Shown: positions 36,931 through 45,825 of the stretch, in pieces
Numbering within the stretch: position 1 is the first letter of the stretch
How the letters are laid out: each line of letters starts with the position of its first letter
Assembly: GCF_030209355.1 (NCBI RefSeq)
Contig: NZ_JARVSF010000008.1
Location: forward strand, 1 to 64,000
DNA length: 64,000 bases
Reading direction: 5' to 3'
Origin: Pseudarthrobacter sp. fls2-241-R2A-127
GTDB taxonomy: Bacteria; Actinomycetota; Actinomycetes; Actinomycetales; Micrococcaceae
Translations under genes and position numbers: made by a program
Notes under the pieces: generated by a model
Seen by the model: the letters and a program-made list of their open reading frames with translations, nothing else
Told to the model about the DNA's origin: nothing
The model's database searches: none

Positions 36931-37188
36931 TCAGGTGCCCGGGTGGCCGCGCAGGACGGCCAGCCTGTTCTGGTACTCCGCAACGTCGATCTCCCCGCGG
37001 GCGAAACGCTCCGCGAGCAGGTCCTCCGCGATCCGCGGAGACGGAGACTGTGGATTGTGCGGGGACGGCGCCCGCAGGGAGCGGGCCAGCAGGACAATGC
37101 CGGTGATGATCGCTCCCCAGACCACCACCATGCTGATGCTCATCAGGACATAGCCCCACAGGCCCATGCCGTCATTCCAGCCGTACAC
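36931..37188 (-). CDS. SHOCT-domain small membrane protein
   Basis: 85 residues from GTG with GGAGG eight bases before it. One membrane helix (about residues 12-36) and a C-terminal SHOCT motif (LLAERFARGEIDVAEYQNRL), a short oligomerisation helix pair found at the ends of many small membrane proteins. Its likely role is in assembling a membrane complex, possibly with the DUF3040 protein downstream. Confidence 0.82.
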   Translation of the reverse strand: MYGWNDGMGLWGYVLMSISMVVVWGAIITGIVLLARSLRAPSPHNPQSPSPRIAEDLLAERFARGEIDVAEYQNRLAVLRGHPGT

Positions 37189-37328
37189 TTCCCCGACCTC
37201 CGATTCGCTGAAGGCGGCCGCCAACCGGCTTCCTTCCCTTCCAGTATTGGATTGGGCGGGGGCCGCGGGCAGAGCCATTGGTCCCGTTCCGGCGGCACCG
37301 GTGCGGATCTCGCCGGTCCGGCCGGAGG

Positions 37329-38336
37329 CTATTCCCCCAGCAGGGCATCGAGGGTGACAAAACCGTATCCTGCGGCCCGGATGCGGTCGATGATTTGGGG
37401 GAGGGCGTCCGCGTCGAGCGTGGTGCCGTCGTCGGGGTTGGACCCGATGTGCATCAGGACGATTTCCCCGGGCTGCAGTCCGGCCTGGACACGGTCGGCC
37501 ACTGACTGGACGCTGGCGCCGCCACTGGTTCCCTTCCATCCAAGGGTGTCCACCGTCCATCGAACGGCGACGTATCCCAGTGAGTTCACGTCCGCGATGG
37601 TCCGGGCGTCGCGTTCGCCGTAGGGGAACCGGAACAGTGGCCGGGGATCGGCTCCTGCTGCCAGGATGGCCTGTTCCGCGCTTCGCAGCTGCTGGACAAT
37701 GGCTTCGTCGGCCAGTCCGGTGAACCCGGGATGGGTCATGGAATGGTTTGCCACACGATGCCCGGCCGCGGCAATCTGCGCCACCCCTTGCGGGTTGTTG
37801 GCAGCCCAGTTGCCGGTCAGGAAGAACGTGGCGGCAACGCCCTTGGCGGCGAGCGTTGACAGGATCTTTGGCAGTCCCGCCGCATTGGCGCCGGCATCGA
37901 AGGTGAGTGCGACTGCGCGGCCCGCCCCTGGAACGACTGTGAGGTCCTGGCCGCGGAGGTATTCGGGAAACGGCGCCGGCGGCGGGGGAGGGGCAGGTTC
38001 TTCCGGTGCGGCAGGTTCTTCCGGTGCATCGGACGGCCCGGGCTCGGCTGCCGGCACCGTAACCGGAGGTTGCACCGGGGTTTCGCCCGCTTCGGGTGTG
38101 TCTGTTTCAGCCGGCGGTGTGCTGCCGGGGGCAGTATCCGTGCTTGCGGACGCCGACGCGGAGGCAGTCCGGGCGGGCTGGGCGGAGGACGGTGCGGTCG
38201 AGGCCCCGGAAGCGGGCGGCGCCGGCGGACTGCCCGCCGGCGCGGGGCGAAAAAGGACAAGGACGACGGCGAGGACCACCAGGGCGCCGGCGATCGCCAG
38301 GGCGAGGGTCCGTCGTCGTACGTCATTCCCTGGCAC
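37329..38336 (-). CDS. Polysaccharide deacetylase (NodB domain), membrane-anchored
   Basis: 335 residues from GTG. A single N-terminal membrane anchor (LALAIAGALVVLAVVLVLF) and a long Pro/Ala/Ser wall-spanning linker lead to a NodB domain. Motifs: TFDAGAN (motif 1), HSMTHP with the metal-binding HxxxH pattern, RFPYGERD (motif 3) and IVLMHIG (motif 5). In motif 1 the usual second Asp, a metal ligand, is Ala. It should act on peptidoglycan or another envelope glycan outside the membrane. Confidence 0.88.
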   Translation of the reverse strand: MPGNDVRRRTLALAIAGALVVLAVVLVLFRPAPAGSPPAPPASGASTAPSSAQPARTASASASASTDTAPGSTPPAETDTPEAGETPVQPPVTVPAAEPGPSDAPEEPAAPEEPAPPPPPAPFPEYLRGQDLTVVPGAGRAVALTFDAGANAAGLPKILSTLAAKGVAATFFLTGNWAANNPQGVAQIAAAGHRVANHSMTHPGFTGLADEAIVQQLRSAEQAILAAGADPRPLFRFPYGERDARTIADVNSLGYVAVRWTVDTLGWKGTSGGASVQSVADRVQAGLQPGEIVLMHIGSNPDDGTTLDADALPQIIDRIRAAGYGFVTLDALLGE

Positions 38337-38382
38337 GTGCCCTAACCCGCCCCGGATGCCGATTGTCTCCGGGCCGTCCCTG

Positions 38383-38850
38383 TCAGGAGGCCTTGGAGTC
38401 GCCGGTACCGGCCTCCGGGGTGTGCACCACCAGGACGGGGCAGTGGGCATGGGCGACGACGGCGGAGCTCACCGAGCCCAGCAGCAGGCCGCCGAATCCG
38501 CCGTGTCCGCGGCGGCCCACCACGATCATGTCGGCCTCCCGGGTGGCGTCGATCAGCGCCTCACGCGGATGGCTCCGGACCAGGGTTGCGGTGACGTTCT
38601 CCGGCGTTTCGGAGCCAAAGGCCTGCCTCACGGCCTCGTCCAGGACTGCTTTGGCGCCTTCTTCGAAGCCCTCCACACCCATCATCACGTAACCGGTATA
38701 CACCTGGGGGTAGTCCCAGCAGGCTACCGCCTGCACCTTGGCGCCCAACGGAACAGCCATCCTCTGAGCCTGGCGGAGGGCCTCCACGGACGCCTCCGAT
38801 CCATCGACGCCCACCACAATGCTGGCTATTGGTGCCCCGGCAACGCTCAT
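38383..38850 (-). CDS. Universal stress protein (single domain)
   Basis: 155 residues. SIVVGVDGSEASVEALRQAQ at the start, acidic YTGYVMMGVEGFEEG insert shared with the USP at 36000, and ATP loop VVGRRGHGGFGGLLLGSVSS then CPVLVVHT. No DosR-like box was found in the 35-bp gap before it, so it may be read from the DUF4389 gene's promoter upstream. Confidence 0.92.
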   Translation of the reverse strand: MSVAGAPIASIVVGVDGSEASVEALRQAQRMAVPLGAKVQAVACWDYPQVYTGYVMMGVEGFEEGAKAVLDEAVRQAFGSETPENVTATLVRSHPREALIDATREADMIVVGRRGHGGFGGLLLGSVSSAVVAHAHCPVLVVHTPEAGTGDSKAS

Positions 38851-38885
38851 GTCTGCTCCCTCATCGGACCCGGCTGGTCACGCCA

Positions 38886-40520
38886 TCATCGTCTTCCCGG
38901 CGGCCGGGAGGTAGGGGCGAAGGTCACTGCGCGGGCCCCCGCGGCCGGGGGCCCAACCGCCGGCGGCCCGGCCCCGGCAGGTGGAAGGCCTGCCGAAGGG
39001 ACTTCCGGTGCCAACCCTGGCTCGCCGGCGCCCTGGTCCAGCCGGAACGGCGGGTACTCGTCACGCATCAGCGAGGTGTACGCAAGGACCCGGTAGATCC
39101 AGCGGTCCACGCCGAGGATGAGGTCGAACAACGGGCGTTGATAGCGGCCGGTGAACAGCAGGATGACCGCCGCAACCAGCACCAGCAGGCCCAGGAGGGA
39201 CAGGCCCGATCCGCGTTCGTAGGCGCTGCCGATGACGCTGTCCCCGGCCTGCCATCTCCAGACGGTGCCCGTGGCTCCCGCGAACGCGGCCACAAGGAGG
39301 AGATGCGGGATCGCCAGGAGCCACCATTTCACCAGGACAAGGCCGCGGGACAGCCGCTCAGGGTAGTCAACATCGAAGTCGGCAGGATAGTCCGTGCGCC
39401 TCAGTGTGAAAGGCGGGTAACGATCAGTGCCGAGGGCGGCATAGGCGTAGAAGGCCACGCGCCAGTTCCAGCGCATGACGCCGACGTTGAAATCGAACAG
39501 AGCCTGCGGGTAGCGGCCGGTGAACAGGATGGCGAATCCCGCCACGATCGTGGTGACCACAAACGCGAACCAGAGGAAGAACAGCAGGATGAAGTGGGGG
39601 ATGGCCAGGAACCACTTGACCAGCCACAGCCACCGGGAGAGGCCCTGATCCAGTTCGCCGACTAGCCTGGCCGGGTAGCCCGTGGGTGGAACCGGTGCCG
39701 GCGCAAAGGGCTGCGGTGCGGGGAAGGCGCCGGATGGTGCCGGACCGCCGGACATGGCTGGCCCGGCGGCATAACCGGAGCCGGCCATGCCCATCGCCGG
39801 GCCTGCGGTTGCCGGTGCTCCCCTTGGTGGTCCGCCCGTCGGGGGTCCCGCGTGCCGCCGAAGTCCTGCCGCCCCGAAAACAACCAGCGGGATCCCGATC
39901 AGCAGGGCGATGATCCCGGCCACCAGCAACGCCGTGGCTGCCGGCCGGAAGAGGTCTGAGTGGAAGCCGGCTTGCAGTTGGACGTCCACGCCGGATGAGG
40001 CGTCGGCATTCATCACCACGATTTCCCAGGCCCCCGGGGCCAGGTTCCAGGTGAGCTCCTGCTGGCCGGTGCCTGATACCGAGGCGCTCCAGATGCGCTG
40101 GTCTGTCGGCGGGGCGGCAGGACTGCTCCCGGGAACGTCACGGTAGTCGGCCCGGAACGGCCGCTGGTAGACGTTGAGGAGTTCGGAGTGGTGCACGCCG
40201 GCAAGGTATTTTTCGACGTCGGCCTGCGGTGCTATGCCGATGAAGACCGCCTTGCCCGGCGCCACGGACTCTGCCCGCAGCCGCAGGGTGCCAATATCAA
40301 AGGGAAGCCGGCCGGGCACTTCCTGACCCATAGTGTCGGCCCGGGGGGAGGTCAGGGCGAATGAGTTCACGGAGAACCGTGACGTACCGGAGGTGAGGTA
40401 TCCGTCGCCCTGGATCGAGCCCACAGCGGAAGCCACGGCGCCTCCCGCCAGTGCCGCAAGGCCCGGAAGTGCCAGCAGGATCCCAACGACCAGCATGATG
40501 ATTGCGGCGGGTTTTTTCAT
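38886..40520 (-). CDS. DUF4389 double-domain membrane protein
   Basis: 544 residues from the ATG at 40518-40520. N-terminal membrane helix and an extracytoplasmic beta domain (about residues 30-180), a helix near residue 190, a Pro/Gly/Ala-rich cytoplasmic linker, then two copies of DUF4389. Each copy has the pattern [15 protein letters not shown] / [16 protein letters not shown] and [12 protein letters not shown] / [12 protein letters not shown] followed by a YPPF element. The duplication is internal and clear. Function unknown; it lies among USP genes. Confidence 0.85.
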   Translation of the reverse strand: MKKPAAIIMLVVGILLALPGLAALAGGAVASAVGSIQGDGYLTSGTSRFSVNSFALTSPRADTMGQEVPGRLPFDIGTLRLRAESVAPGKAVFIGIAPQADVEKYLAGVHHSELLNVYQRPFRADYRDVPGSSPAAPPTDQRIWSASVSGTGQQELTWNLAPGAWEIVVMNADASSGVDVQLQAGFHSDLFRPAATALLVAGIIALLIGIPLVVFGAAGLRRHAGPPTGGPPRGAPATAGPAMGMAGSGYAAGPAMSGGPAPSGAFPAPQPFAPAPVPPTGYPARLVGELDQGLSRWLWLVKWFLAIPHFILLFFLWFAFVVTTIVAGFAILFTGRYPQALFDFNVGVMRWNWRVAFYAYAALGTDRYPPFTLRRTDYPADFDVDYPERLSRGLVLVKWWLLAIPHLLLVAAFAGATGTVWRWQAGDSVIGSAYERGSGLSLLGLLVLVAAVILLFTGRYQRPLFDLILGVDRWIYRVLAYTSLMRDEYPPFRLDQGAGEPGLAPEVPSAGLPPAGAGPPAVGPPAAGARAVTFAPTSRPPGRR

Positions 40521-40580
40521 GGCGCCGGACCTTACGGGTGGTGGCATGGACAGGTGGGGAAGGAAACCGCGGCTCCGCTG

Positions 40581-41447
40581 CTAGATGGCGTCCTTGATGG
40601 CCTGCGTCCGGGTAATGATGGTGGGGCACGGAAGGTGCTTCAGCACCCCATGCGCCGTGGAACCAAGGAGCAGGCGTTTGAAGGCGCCCCGTCCGCGACT
40701 GCCCACCACCAGGAGCCGCGCCCCAGCGGCGGCTTCGACGAGGGCGTCCACCGGGCCCCTGTCGGATACGAGGCGCTGGTGCACCGTCAAGTCCGGGTAG
40801 TCCTCCTTGAGCCCGGCCACGGTTTCGGAAAGGACAATGCGCTCCTCATCGACGATCAGGTCAGCGAGTGCGCCGGGTGTCAGTCCTGCATCGACCACCG
40901 GGTCAGGAACATTCACGGAGTAGATGACCGTGAGTTCGTCACCGTTGCGGTCTGCTTCGGCCGCGGCGAACGCGACGGCGTGGGTGGATTCCGCGGATCC
41001 GTCCACGCCGACCACCACGCCGGTCCGTCCTTCAAGGTCATGGGTTCCGATGACGGCGACCGGGACTTTGGCGGCGGTGGCAACCTGCAGTGCCCGGTCG
41101 GCCAGGGTGCCCCCGAGGTGGCCACTGCCGGAGCCGATAACCATCATGGAGGTCTTCTTGGAGTATTTGGCCAAGGACCCACCAATGCTTCCGGTGAGCA
41201 TTTCCGTGGCGGGAGTGACCGGCACAGACCCTTCAAGACGTCCGGCGGCGGTCTTGAGGAGTTCCTCGCCGGCCTGCTGGAGGGTCCCGAACCACGGGTA
41301 AGGTTCGGCGATCCACCGGTCATCGACCACGTGGAGGATCACCAGGGGCAGGTTGGCGCGATGGGCTCGGCGGGCTGCCCACAAGACAGCGGCCTGGCTT
41401 TGTGCTGAATCGTTGGTGCCCACGGCGATGGGTTTCTGGGATGTCAT
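40581..41447 (-). CDS. Universal stress protein (tandem domain)
   Basis: 288 residues, same length and layout as the USP at 31743-32609: first domain KPIAVGTNDSAQSQAAVLWA, second VVVGVDGSAESTHAVAFAAA, ATP loop VVGSRGRGAFKRLLLGSTAH. The two are paralogues from a duplication. A DosR-like box lies 73 bp upstream of the start. Confidence 0.92.
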   Translation of the reverse strand: MTSQKPIAVGTNDSAQSQAAVLWAARRAHRANLPLVILHVVDDRWIAEPYPWFGTLQQAGEELLKTAAGRLEGSVPVTPATEMLTGSIGGSLAKYSKKTSMMVIGSGSGHLGGTLADRALQVATAAKVPVAVIGTHDLEGRTGVVVGVDGSAESTHAVAFAAAEADRNGDELTVIYSVNVPDPVVDAGLTPGALADLIVDEERIVLSETVAGLKEDYPDLTVHQRLVSDRGPVDALVEAAAGARLLVVGSRGRGAFKRLLLGSTAHGVLKHLPCPTIITRTQAIKDAI

Positions 41448-41519
41448 GGCCGTACTTCCTGCTTGTCGTGAAAGGGTCTTCATGCCCTTCAAGACTGGCC
41501 CCGGCCCCATCGGCCCTCT

Positions 41520-41534
41520 AGGGCCGAAAGTCAC
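41520..41534 (+). promoter_or_regulatory. DosR-like box, copy 8
   Basis: AGGGCCGAAAGTCAC, 73 bp upstream of the tandem USP start. It lies between the USP and the AI-2E transporter gene on the same strand. Confidence 0.55.
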
Positions 41535-41556
41535 CGAAGCAGGCGCGGGAGCACCG

Positions 41557-42705
41557 TTAGATCGCGGGCCCTGACGGTGCCGGCGGTTCCCCGGCTGTTG
41601 CTTCGCGTCCGGTGACGGTCTTGAAGATGGTCCACCCGACGGCGGCCAGCGGGACGGCCAGCAGCGCCCCGACCACCCCTGCCAGGGTTGCACCGGCCGT
41701 CAGCGCCAGGATAATGACCAGCCCGTGGATCCGCAGGACCCGGCCCATGAAGACAGGCTGGAGGATGTGGTGCTCGAACTGGTTGGCGGCCACCAGGATG
41801 ATCAGCACAATCAGCGCGGGAACCGGGCCGTTTTCCACCAGGGCAACCAGCACCGCGAGGCTGCCGGCGGTGGTTGCGCCGATGATCGGAATGAACCCGC
41901 CCAGGAAGACCACGGCGGCCAGCGGGACGGCCAGCGGGACCCGCAGGATCAGCAGTCCCACCAGGACCAGGATAGCGTCGATGGCGGCAATGATGAGGGT
42001 GCCCCGGACATAGCCGCCGAGCACCAGGAGGCTGCGTTCGGCAGCGAGCTGGGCTTTTCCCCGGTGGTTGCCGGGGAGGAACCCGATCACGAACATCCGG
42101 ATCTTCTCGCCGTCCTTGAGGAAGAAGAACAGGATAACGGCCGTGAGGACCGTCCCGGCAGCAATTTCCCCGGCGGTCCTGAGCCCGGTCAGCGCATCGG
42201 CTCCCAAGGTCCCGCCGGCGAGGAACTTCTGGAATTCGCCGCGGGCAGCGTCGATTTGGGCGCCGGTGAGCGCGACGGGTCCGGTGGTAATGAATTGCTG
42301 CAGCTGGCCGATCCCTGCCTCGGCCCGGGATGCCAGCACTGAGGCCTGCTGCCGGACAAGGGCAATGATGCCGCCCACCACTCCGGCCGCCACCGCCAAG
42401 ATCAGCAGGAAGGACGACAGTACTGCGAGCGCCCGCGGGAAACCTCGGGCGGCGAGCCACCGGACCGCAGGAGCCATTGCCGAGGCCAGGATCAAAGCTA
42501 CGAGCACCGGGATGGTCACCAGCGGGACCCGGGTGGCGGCCACCACTGCGACCCAGGCGAGCGCCAGCAGCGAGAGCGCCTGGACCGCGCGGATGCTGGC
42601 CCGGCCCAAACCGTCAGCCCAAAGGGCTGACATCCGTGCCCCGAAGGACTGTGGCCCGGACGGTTCCGCCCCGTGTCCGTCCGGGGAAAGATTGCTGCGT
42701 TCCAT
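41557..42705 (-). CDS. AI-2E family transporter (permease)
   Basis: 382 residues with about eight membrane helices. The family patterns ILFFFLKDGEKIRMFVIGFL and FIPIIGATTAGSLAVLVALV are clear, as is the HHILQPVFMGRVLRIHGLVI segment. Members export autoinducer-2, act as Na+/H+ antiporters, or are unknown; the specific role cannot be chosen here. Last DNA before it on the minus strand is the 266-bp region shared with selO. Confidence 0.85.
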   Translation of the reverse strand: MERSNLSPDGHGAEPSGPQSFGARMSALWADGLGRASIRAVQALSLLALAWVAVVAATRVPLVTIPVLVALILASAMAPAVRWLAARGFPRALAVLSSFLLILAVAAGVVGGIIALVRQQASVLASRAEAGIGQLQQFITTGPVALTGAQIDAARGEFQKFLAGGTLGADALTGLRTAGEIAAGTVLTAVILFFFLKDGEKIRMFVIGFLPGNHRGKAQLAAERSLLVLGGYVRGTLIIAAIDAILVLVGLLILRVPLAVPLAAVVFLGGFIPIIGATTAGSLAVLVALVENGPVPALIVLIILVAANQFEHHILQPVFMGRVLRIHGLVIILALTAGATLAGVVGALLAVPLAAVGWTIFKTVTGREATAGEPPAPSGPAI

Positions 42706-42971
42706 GGGTTCTCCTTGCCTGCCGCCATTCGGCCCACGAGATGGTGCACCTTGGTTACCTTGTACCCCACCTCCGCTGAAAGCCGAAACAGCGCCGGTGT
42801 TGACTGCGCCTGGAGTTCGCAGGCGCCACAGTTACTCAGTAAGCTTATGGTTTTTGGCGGGGTTAACGCGGAAGGCATGCCGTCCTTTCGGCAACGGCAA
42901 CTCCATTGCCTGGGTGGCAATGGACGCATAATGCGGGGCACCGGGCGGCACCACGGCGATAGGGTTAACCC

Positions 42972-44438
42972 ATGACGGCAGCAGCTGAATCCACGGTCAC
43001 ATTTCATAGCCGCTTTGCCCGTGAACTGCCGGAACTCGCTGTTCCCTGGCAGGCCGAGGAAGCGCCTGGTCCCGAAATTCTGGTCCTGAACGAACAGCTC
43101 GCAGCAGGCCTGGGCCTTGACCCGCAATACCTCCGCAGTCCCGACGGGGTGCGCCTCCTCGTGGGCAACAGCGTTCCTGCCGGCGCCAGTCCGGTAGCCC
43201 AGGCTTACGCCGGCCACCAGTTCGGCGGGTACTCGCCGCTTCTTGGCGACGGACGCGCGCTCCTCCTCGGGGAAGTCACTGACCGCACCGGCCGCCTGAT
43301 GGACATCCACCTCAAAGGCTCGGGACGCACCCCCTTCGCCCGCGCCGGGGACGGCCGGGCCGTCGTCGGGCCGATGCTGCGCGAGTACCTTGTCAGTGAA
43401 GCCATGCACGCCATGGGTATTCCCACCACCCGCTCGCTCGCCGTCGTGGCAACGGGGCGGCAGGTCCGGCGCGAGGGCATGCAACCCGGTGCTGTCCTGG
43501 CGCGGGTGGCCCGGAGCCACCTGAGGGTTGGGAGTTTCCAGTACGCCCGGGCCACGGAAGACATGGACCTCTTGAAGCGGCTGGCTGACCATGCCATCAG
43601 CAGGCACTATCCGCAGGCTGCCGAGGCCCCAAACCCCTGCCTGGCCCTGTTCGCGTCGGTCGTTGCCGCCCAGGCCGGGCTGGTGGTCCGCTGGATGCTC
43701 GCGGGATTCGTGCACGGTGTCATGAATACGGACAACATGACCGTCTCGGGGGAAACCATCGACTACGGCCCGTGTGCGTTCCTGGATGCCTTCAATCCCG
43801 CCGCCGTCTACAGCTCCATCGACGTCGAGGGCCGCTACGCGTACGCCAACCAGCCGGTCATTGCCGAATGGAACCTCGCCCGCCTCGCCGAGGCACTGCT
43901 CCCGCTCATCGACGAGGACGAGGAAAAGGCTGTTGCTTCGGCGGTGGAGGTGCTGGGTGGATTCCGGGAACAGTACAGCAGGGCATGGACCGGCGGCATG
44001 AAAACCAAGCTGGGCCTTGCCGCTGAAAACATCAGTGACGACGCCGTGTCCGGTGTTATCGACGATGCGGTGGCTATCCTCAAAGACGGTCCGGTCGATT
44101 ACACCCTGTTCTTCCGGAACCTGGGCAAGGCGGCCCGTGGCGATATGCGCCCCGTGCGCGGGATGGTGAGGGACGCGGCCGGCCTCGACGCCTGGGCAGG
44201 GCGGTGGCTGGCGCTCCAACCCGATGCAGAGTTGATGGACAGCGTGAACCCTGCGTACATTCCGCGGAACCACCTCGTGGAGGAAGCCCTCGCTGCCGGT
44301 ACCGAAGGGGACGTTGCCCCGCTGCGCCGCCTTCTCGAGGCCGTCACCGACCCTTTCACCGAGCGGGCCGGCCTGGAGCGCTACATGGAAGCCGCCCCGG
44401 AAGAGTTCGGCTCCTATACGACCTTTTGCGGCACCTGA
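42972..44438 (+). CDS. selO: SelO protein adenylyltransferase (YdiU/UPF0061)
   Basis: 488 residues, family length. SelO is a pseudokinase-fold enzyme that transfers AMP to Ser/Thr/Tyr of proteins in redox stress. Visible: [40 protein letters not shown] (nucleotide loop), [20 protein letters not shown] (catalytic and metal region) and a near-terminal Cys (TFCGT) where the family keeps its redox Cys/Sec. No Shine-Dalgarno lies before the ATG; a GGGTTAACCC palindrome abuts it, so leaderless translation is possible. Confidence 0.92.
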   Translation: MTAAAESTVTFHSRFARELPELAVPWQAEEAPGPEILVLNEQLAAGLGLDPQYLRSPDGVRLLVGNSVPAGASPVAQAYAGHQFGGYSPLLGDGRALLLGEVTDRTGRLMDIHLKGSGRTPFARAGDGRAVVGPMLREYLVSEAMHAMGIPTTRSLAVVATGRQVRREGMQPGAVLARVARSHLRVGSFQYARATEDMDLLKRLADHAISRHYPQAAEAPNPCLALFASVVAAQAGLVVRWMLAGFVHGVMNTDNMTVSGETIDYGPCAFLDAFNPAAVYSSIDVEGRYAYANQPVIAEWNLARLAEALLPLIDEDEEKAVASAVEVLGGFREQYSRAWTGGMKTKLGLAAENISDDAVSGVIDDAVAILKDGPVDYTLFFRNLGKAARGDMRPVRGMVRDAAGLDAWAGRWLALQPDAELMDSVNPAYIPRNHLVEEALAAGTEGDVAPLRRLLEAVTDPFTERAGLERYMEAAPEEFGSYTTFCGT

Positions 44439-44470
44439 TCCGCCGCGGAACGAGGCCCGCAGCAGGACAA

Positions 44471-44510
44471 AAGGAGGGTGGCGGCCGGAGACCCGGCCGC
44501 CACCCTCCTT
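44471..44510. terminator. Bidirectional stem-loop terminator
   Basis: Perfect 18-bp stem (AAGGAGGGTGGCGGCCGG at 44471-44488 and its complement at 44493-44510) with a four-base loop AGAC. It lies between converging selO and NlpC/P60 genes. The T-tract is poor, as is common in high-GC actinobacteria. Confidence 0.8.
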
Positions 44511-44538
44511 CTGAAGGCAGGCTTTTGCTGTGCGAAGA

Positions 44539-45369
44539 CTACGCCACGCGGACCACGGAGTAGCCGCTGAGCCAGCTGATGGGGTGAACCTGTGTGGTGT
44601 AGCCGTTGACGCCGCCACTCACAACCTGGCCGTTGCCGGCGTAGACACCCACGTGGCCCGAGGTGATGATGAGGTCGCCGGGTGCCGGGCTCCCCACCAC
44701 GCTGCCGTACTGGAAGAACTGCGTGGGAGCCAGGTCGCCGACGCTCTTGCCGACGGAGCGAAGCGCCTTTTCAACCATGGCCGTGCAGTCCTGGTTCACG
44801 CCGATCTGGCTGTAGGCGGAAGCCAGGATGGCAGCGCCGGTGCCGGTCCCGGTGCTGGAAACCACCGGTGTGGCGGATGCATAGGACATGGTCATCCCGG
44901 TGTTCGCCGGTGCGGTGGCGGCGGCCACCTGAACGGGGGCTGCTGCCGGCGCCGGGGCGGCCACGTAGCCTGCGCCCGGAATCTGGATCTGGTCGCCAGG
45001 GTAGATGACCGACGATAATCCCAGGCCATTGGCGGCCAGGACGTCATTGAGGTTGACACCGTACGCGGCCGAAATCGCACCGAGGGTGTCCCCGGCAACG
45101 ACCGTATGGACCGTTGCTGCCGCGGCTGCCGGAGCAACTGCGGGTGCTGCGGCGGCCTGGACGCTGGCCTGCTCAGTGGAGTCCGGGCCTGTCACCCCCG
45201 CGTGGGCCGGGGCGCCGACCCCGAAGGCAATGCCGGATGCGGCCACAACAGCGAGGGCCGGGCGGCCGAGCGAACGGGCCTGGGACTTGGCCGTCACGGC
45301 GAGACCCTCGAGCACAATGGAACGGGCCGGAGTCGCGCGGTGACGGGCAGTGGTGAGATTTTTTGACAC
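44539..45369 (-). CDS. Secreted LysM-NlpC/P60 peptidoglycan endopeptidase
   Basis: 276 residues from GTG. Signal peptide ending near APAHA, a LysM domain (HTVVAGDTLGAISAAYGVNL) and an NlpC/P60 domain whose catalytic Cys lies in NQDCTAMVEK and His in ITSGHVGVYAG. It cleaves peptide cross-links in the cell wall. A c-di-AMP riboswitch fills its leader, tying expression to osmotic or cell-wall state. A far longer frame running to 47286 is an artefact of GC-rich sequence. Confidence 0.9.
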   Translation of the reverse strand: MSKNLTTARHRATPARSIVLEGLAVTAKSQARSLGRPALAVVAASGIAFGVGAPAHAGVTGPDSTEQASVQAAAAPAVAPAAAAATVHTVVAGDTLGAISAAYGVNLNDVLAANGLGLSSVIYPGDQIQIPGAGYVAAPAPAAAPVQVAAATAPANTGMTMSYASATPVVSSTGTGTGAAILASAYSQIGVNQDCTAMVEKALRSVGKSVGDLAPTQFFQYGSVVGSPAPGDLIITSGHVGVYAGNGQVVSGGVNGYTTQVHPISWLSGYSVVRVA

Positions 45370-45374
45370 GGTAG

Positions 45375-45550
45375 ATCGCCTCTCCCATGCCTGCGGGGTG
45401 AGCTGTCGGGTTCGGGTTGGAGATACCCGGCCGGAAGCTTCTCCGCAGTGGGCGGAGGAGTTGTCCGACTTAACCCCAAGACCTTGAAAGGTCGTGGAAA
45501 CTTGGTTCCCCCGTCCCTGCCAGCACGAAAGCGGTTGGATCCCGGTATCA
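45375..45550 (-). ncRNA. c-di-AMP riboswitch (ydaO-yuaA type)
   Basis: The leader of the NlpC/P60 gene carries the conserved ydaO core in order on the minus strand: GGGACGGGGGAACCA, a variable stem, GGGGTTAAGTC, a GC-rich hairpin, then CCCGAACCCGACAGCTCACC and CGCAGGC just before the GTG. This matches the class found ahead of cell-wall hydrolase and rpf genes in actinobacteria, where ligand binding turns the gene off. Boundaries are approximate. Confidence 0.88.
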
Positions 45551-45607
45551 GCGGCAGGGCTCGGCAAGCTGATGGGAATGTCCCGTTCTGCGGGGGACAC
45601 CAGAAGA

Positions 45608-45636
45608 CCATAACCCGCGGGCACCCCAATTGTCAC
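45608..45636 (-). promoter_or_regulatory. Candidate promoter of the riboswitch-NlpC/P60 transcript
   Basis: On the minus strand GTGACA (45631-45636) and TTATGG (45608-45613) are spaced by exactly 17 bp, about 60 bp upstream of the riboswitch core. The -35 is embedded in a GTNAC direct repeat (GTCACGTTTAGGTAAC on the plus strand) that resembles MtrA-type sites. Confidence 0.4.
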
Positions 45637-45720
45637 GTTTAGGTAACATACGAGCTTTACCTCTCGTATCCTGCCGACGATTGGTCGTCTATGTTCCGCC
45701 CGCGCCGGGATTGCCGCTGG

Positions 45721-45772
45721 CCCGGCGCGGCCTGCCAGGGTAACAACCCGGCGCGGCCTGCCAGGGTAACAA
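45721..45772 (+). repeat. 26-bp unit, two perfect tandem copies
   Basis: Positions 45721-45746 and 45747-45772 are identical, beginning CCCGGCGCGGCCTGCC and ending AGGGTAACAA. Each copy contains one GTAACA, so the duplication doubles a possible regulator half-site 54 bp before the start of the next gene. Confidence 0.8.
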
Positions 45773-45825
45773 AGCGGGCACGTCCGCCTTTCCCCCCTGG
45801 CGTGTCGCCGGTATGCTTCGGGACT

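Larger units (their letters stand above)
45370..45825. other. Divergent leader region between two wall hydrolases
   Basis: 456 bases with no gene. From left to right: the riboswitch, its candidate promoter, then a 26-bp tandem duplication and the short leader of the transglycosylase-like gene. Confidence 0.7.
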
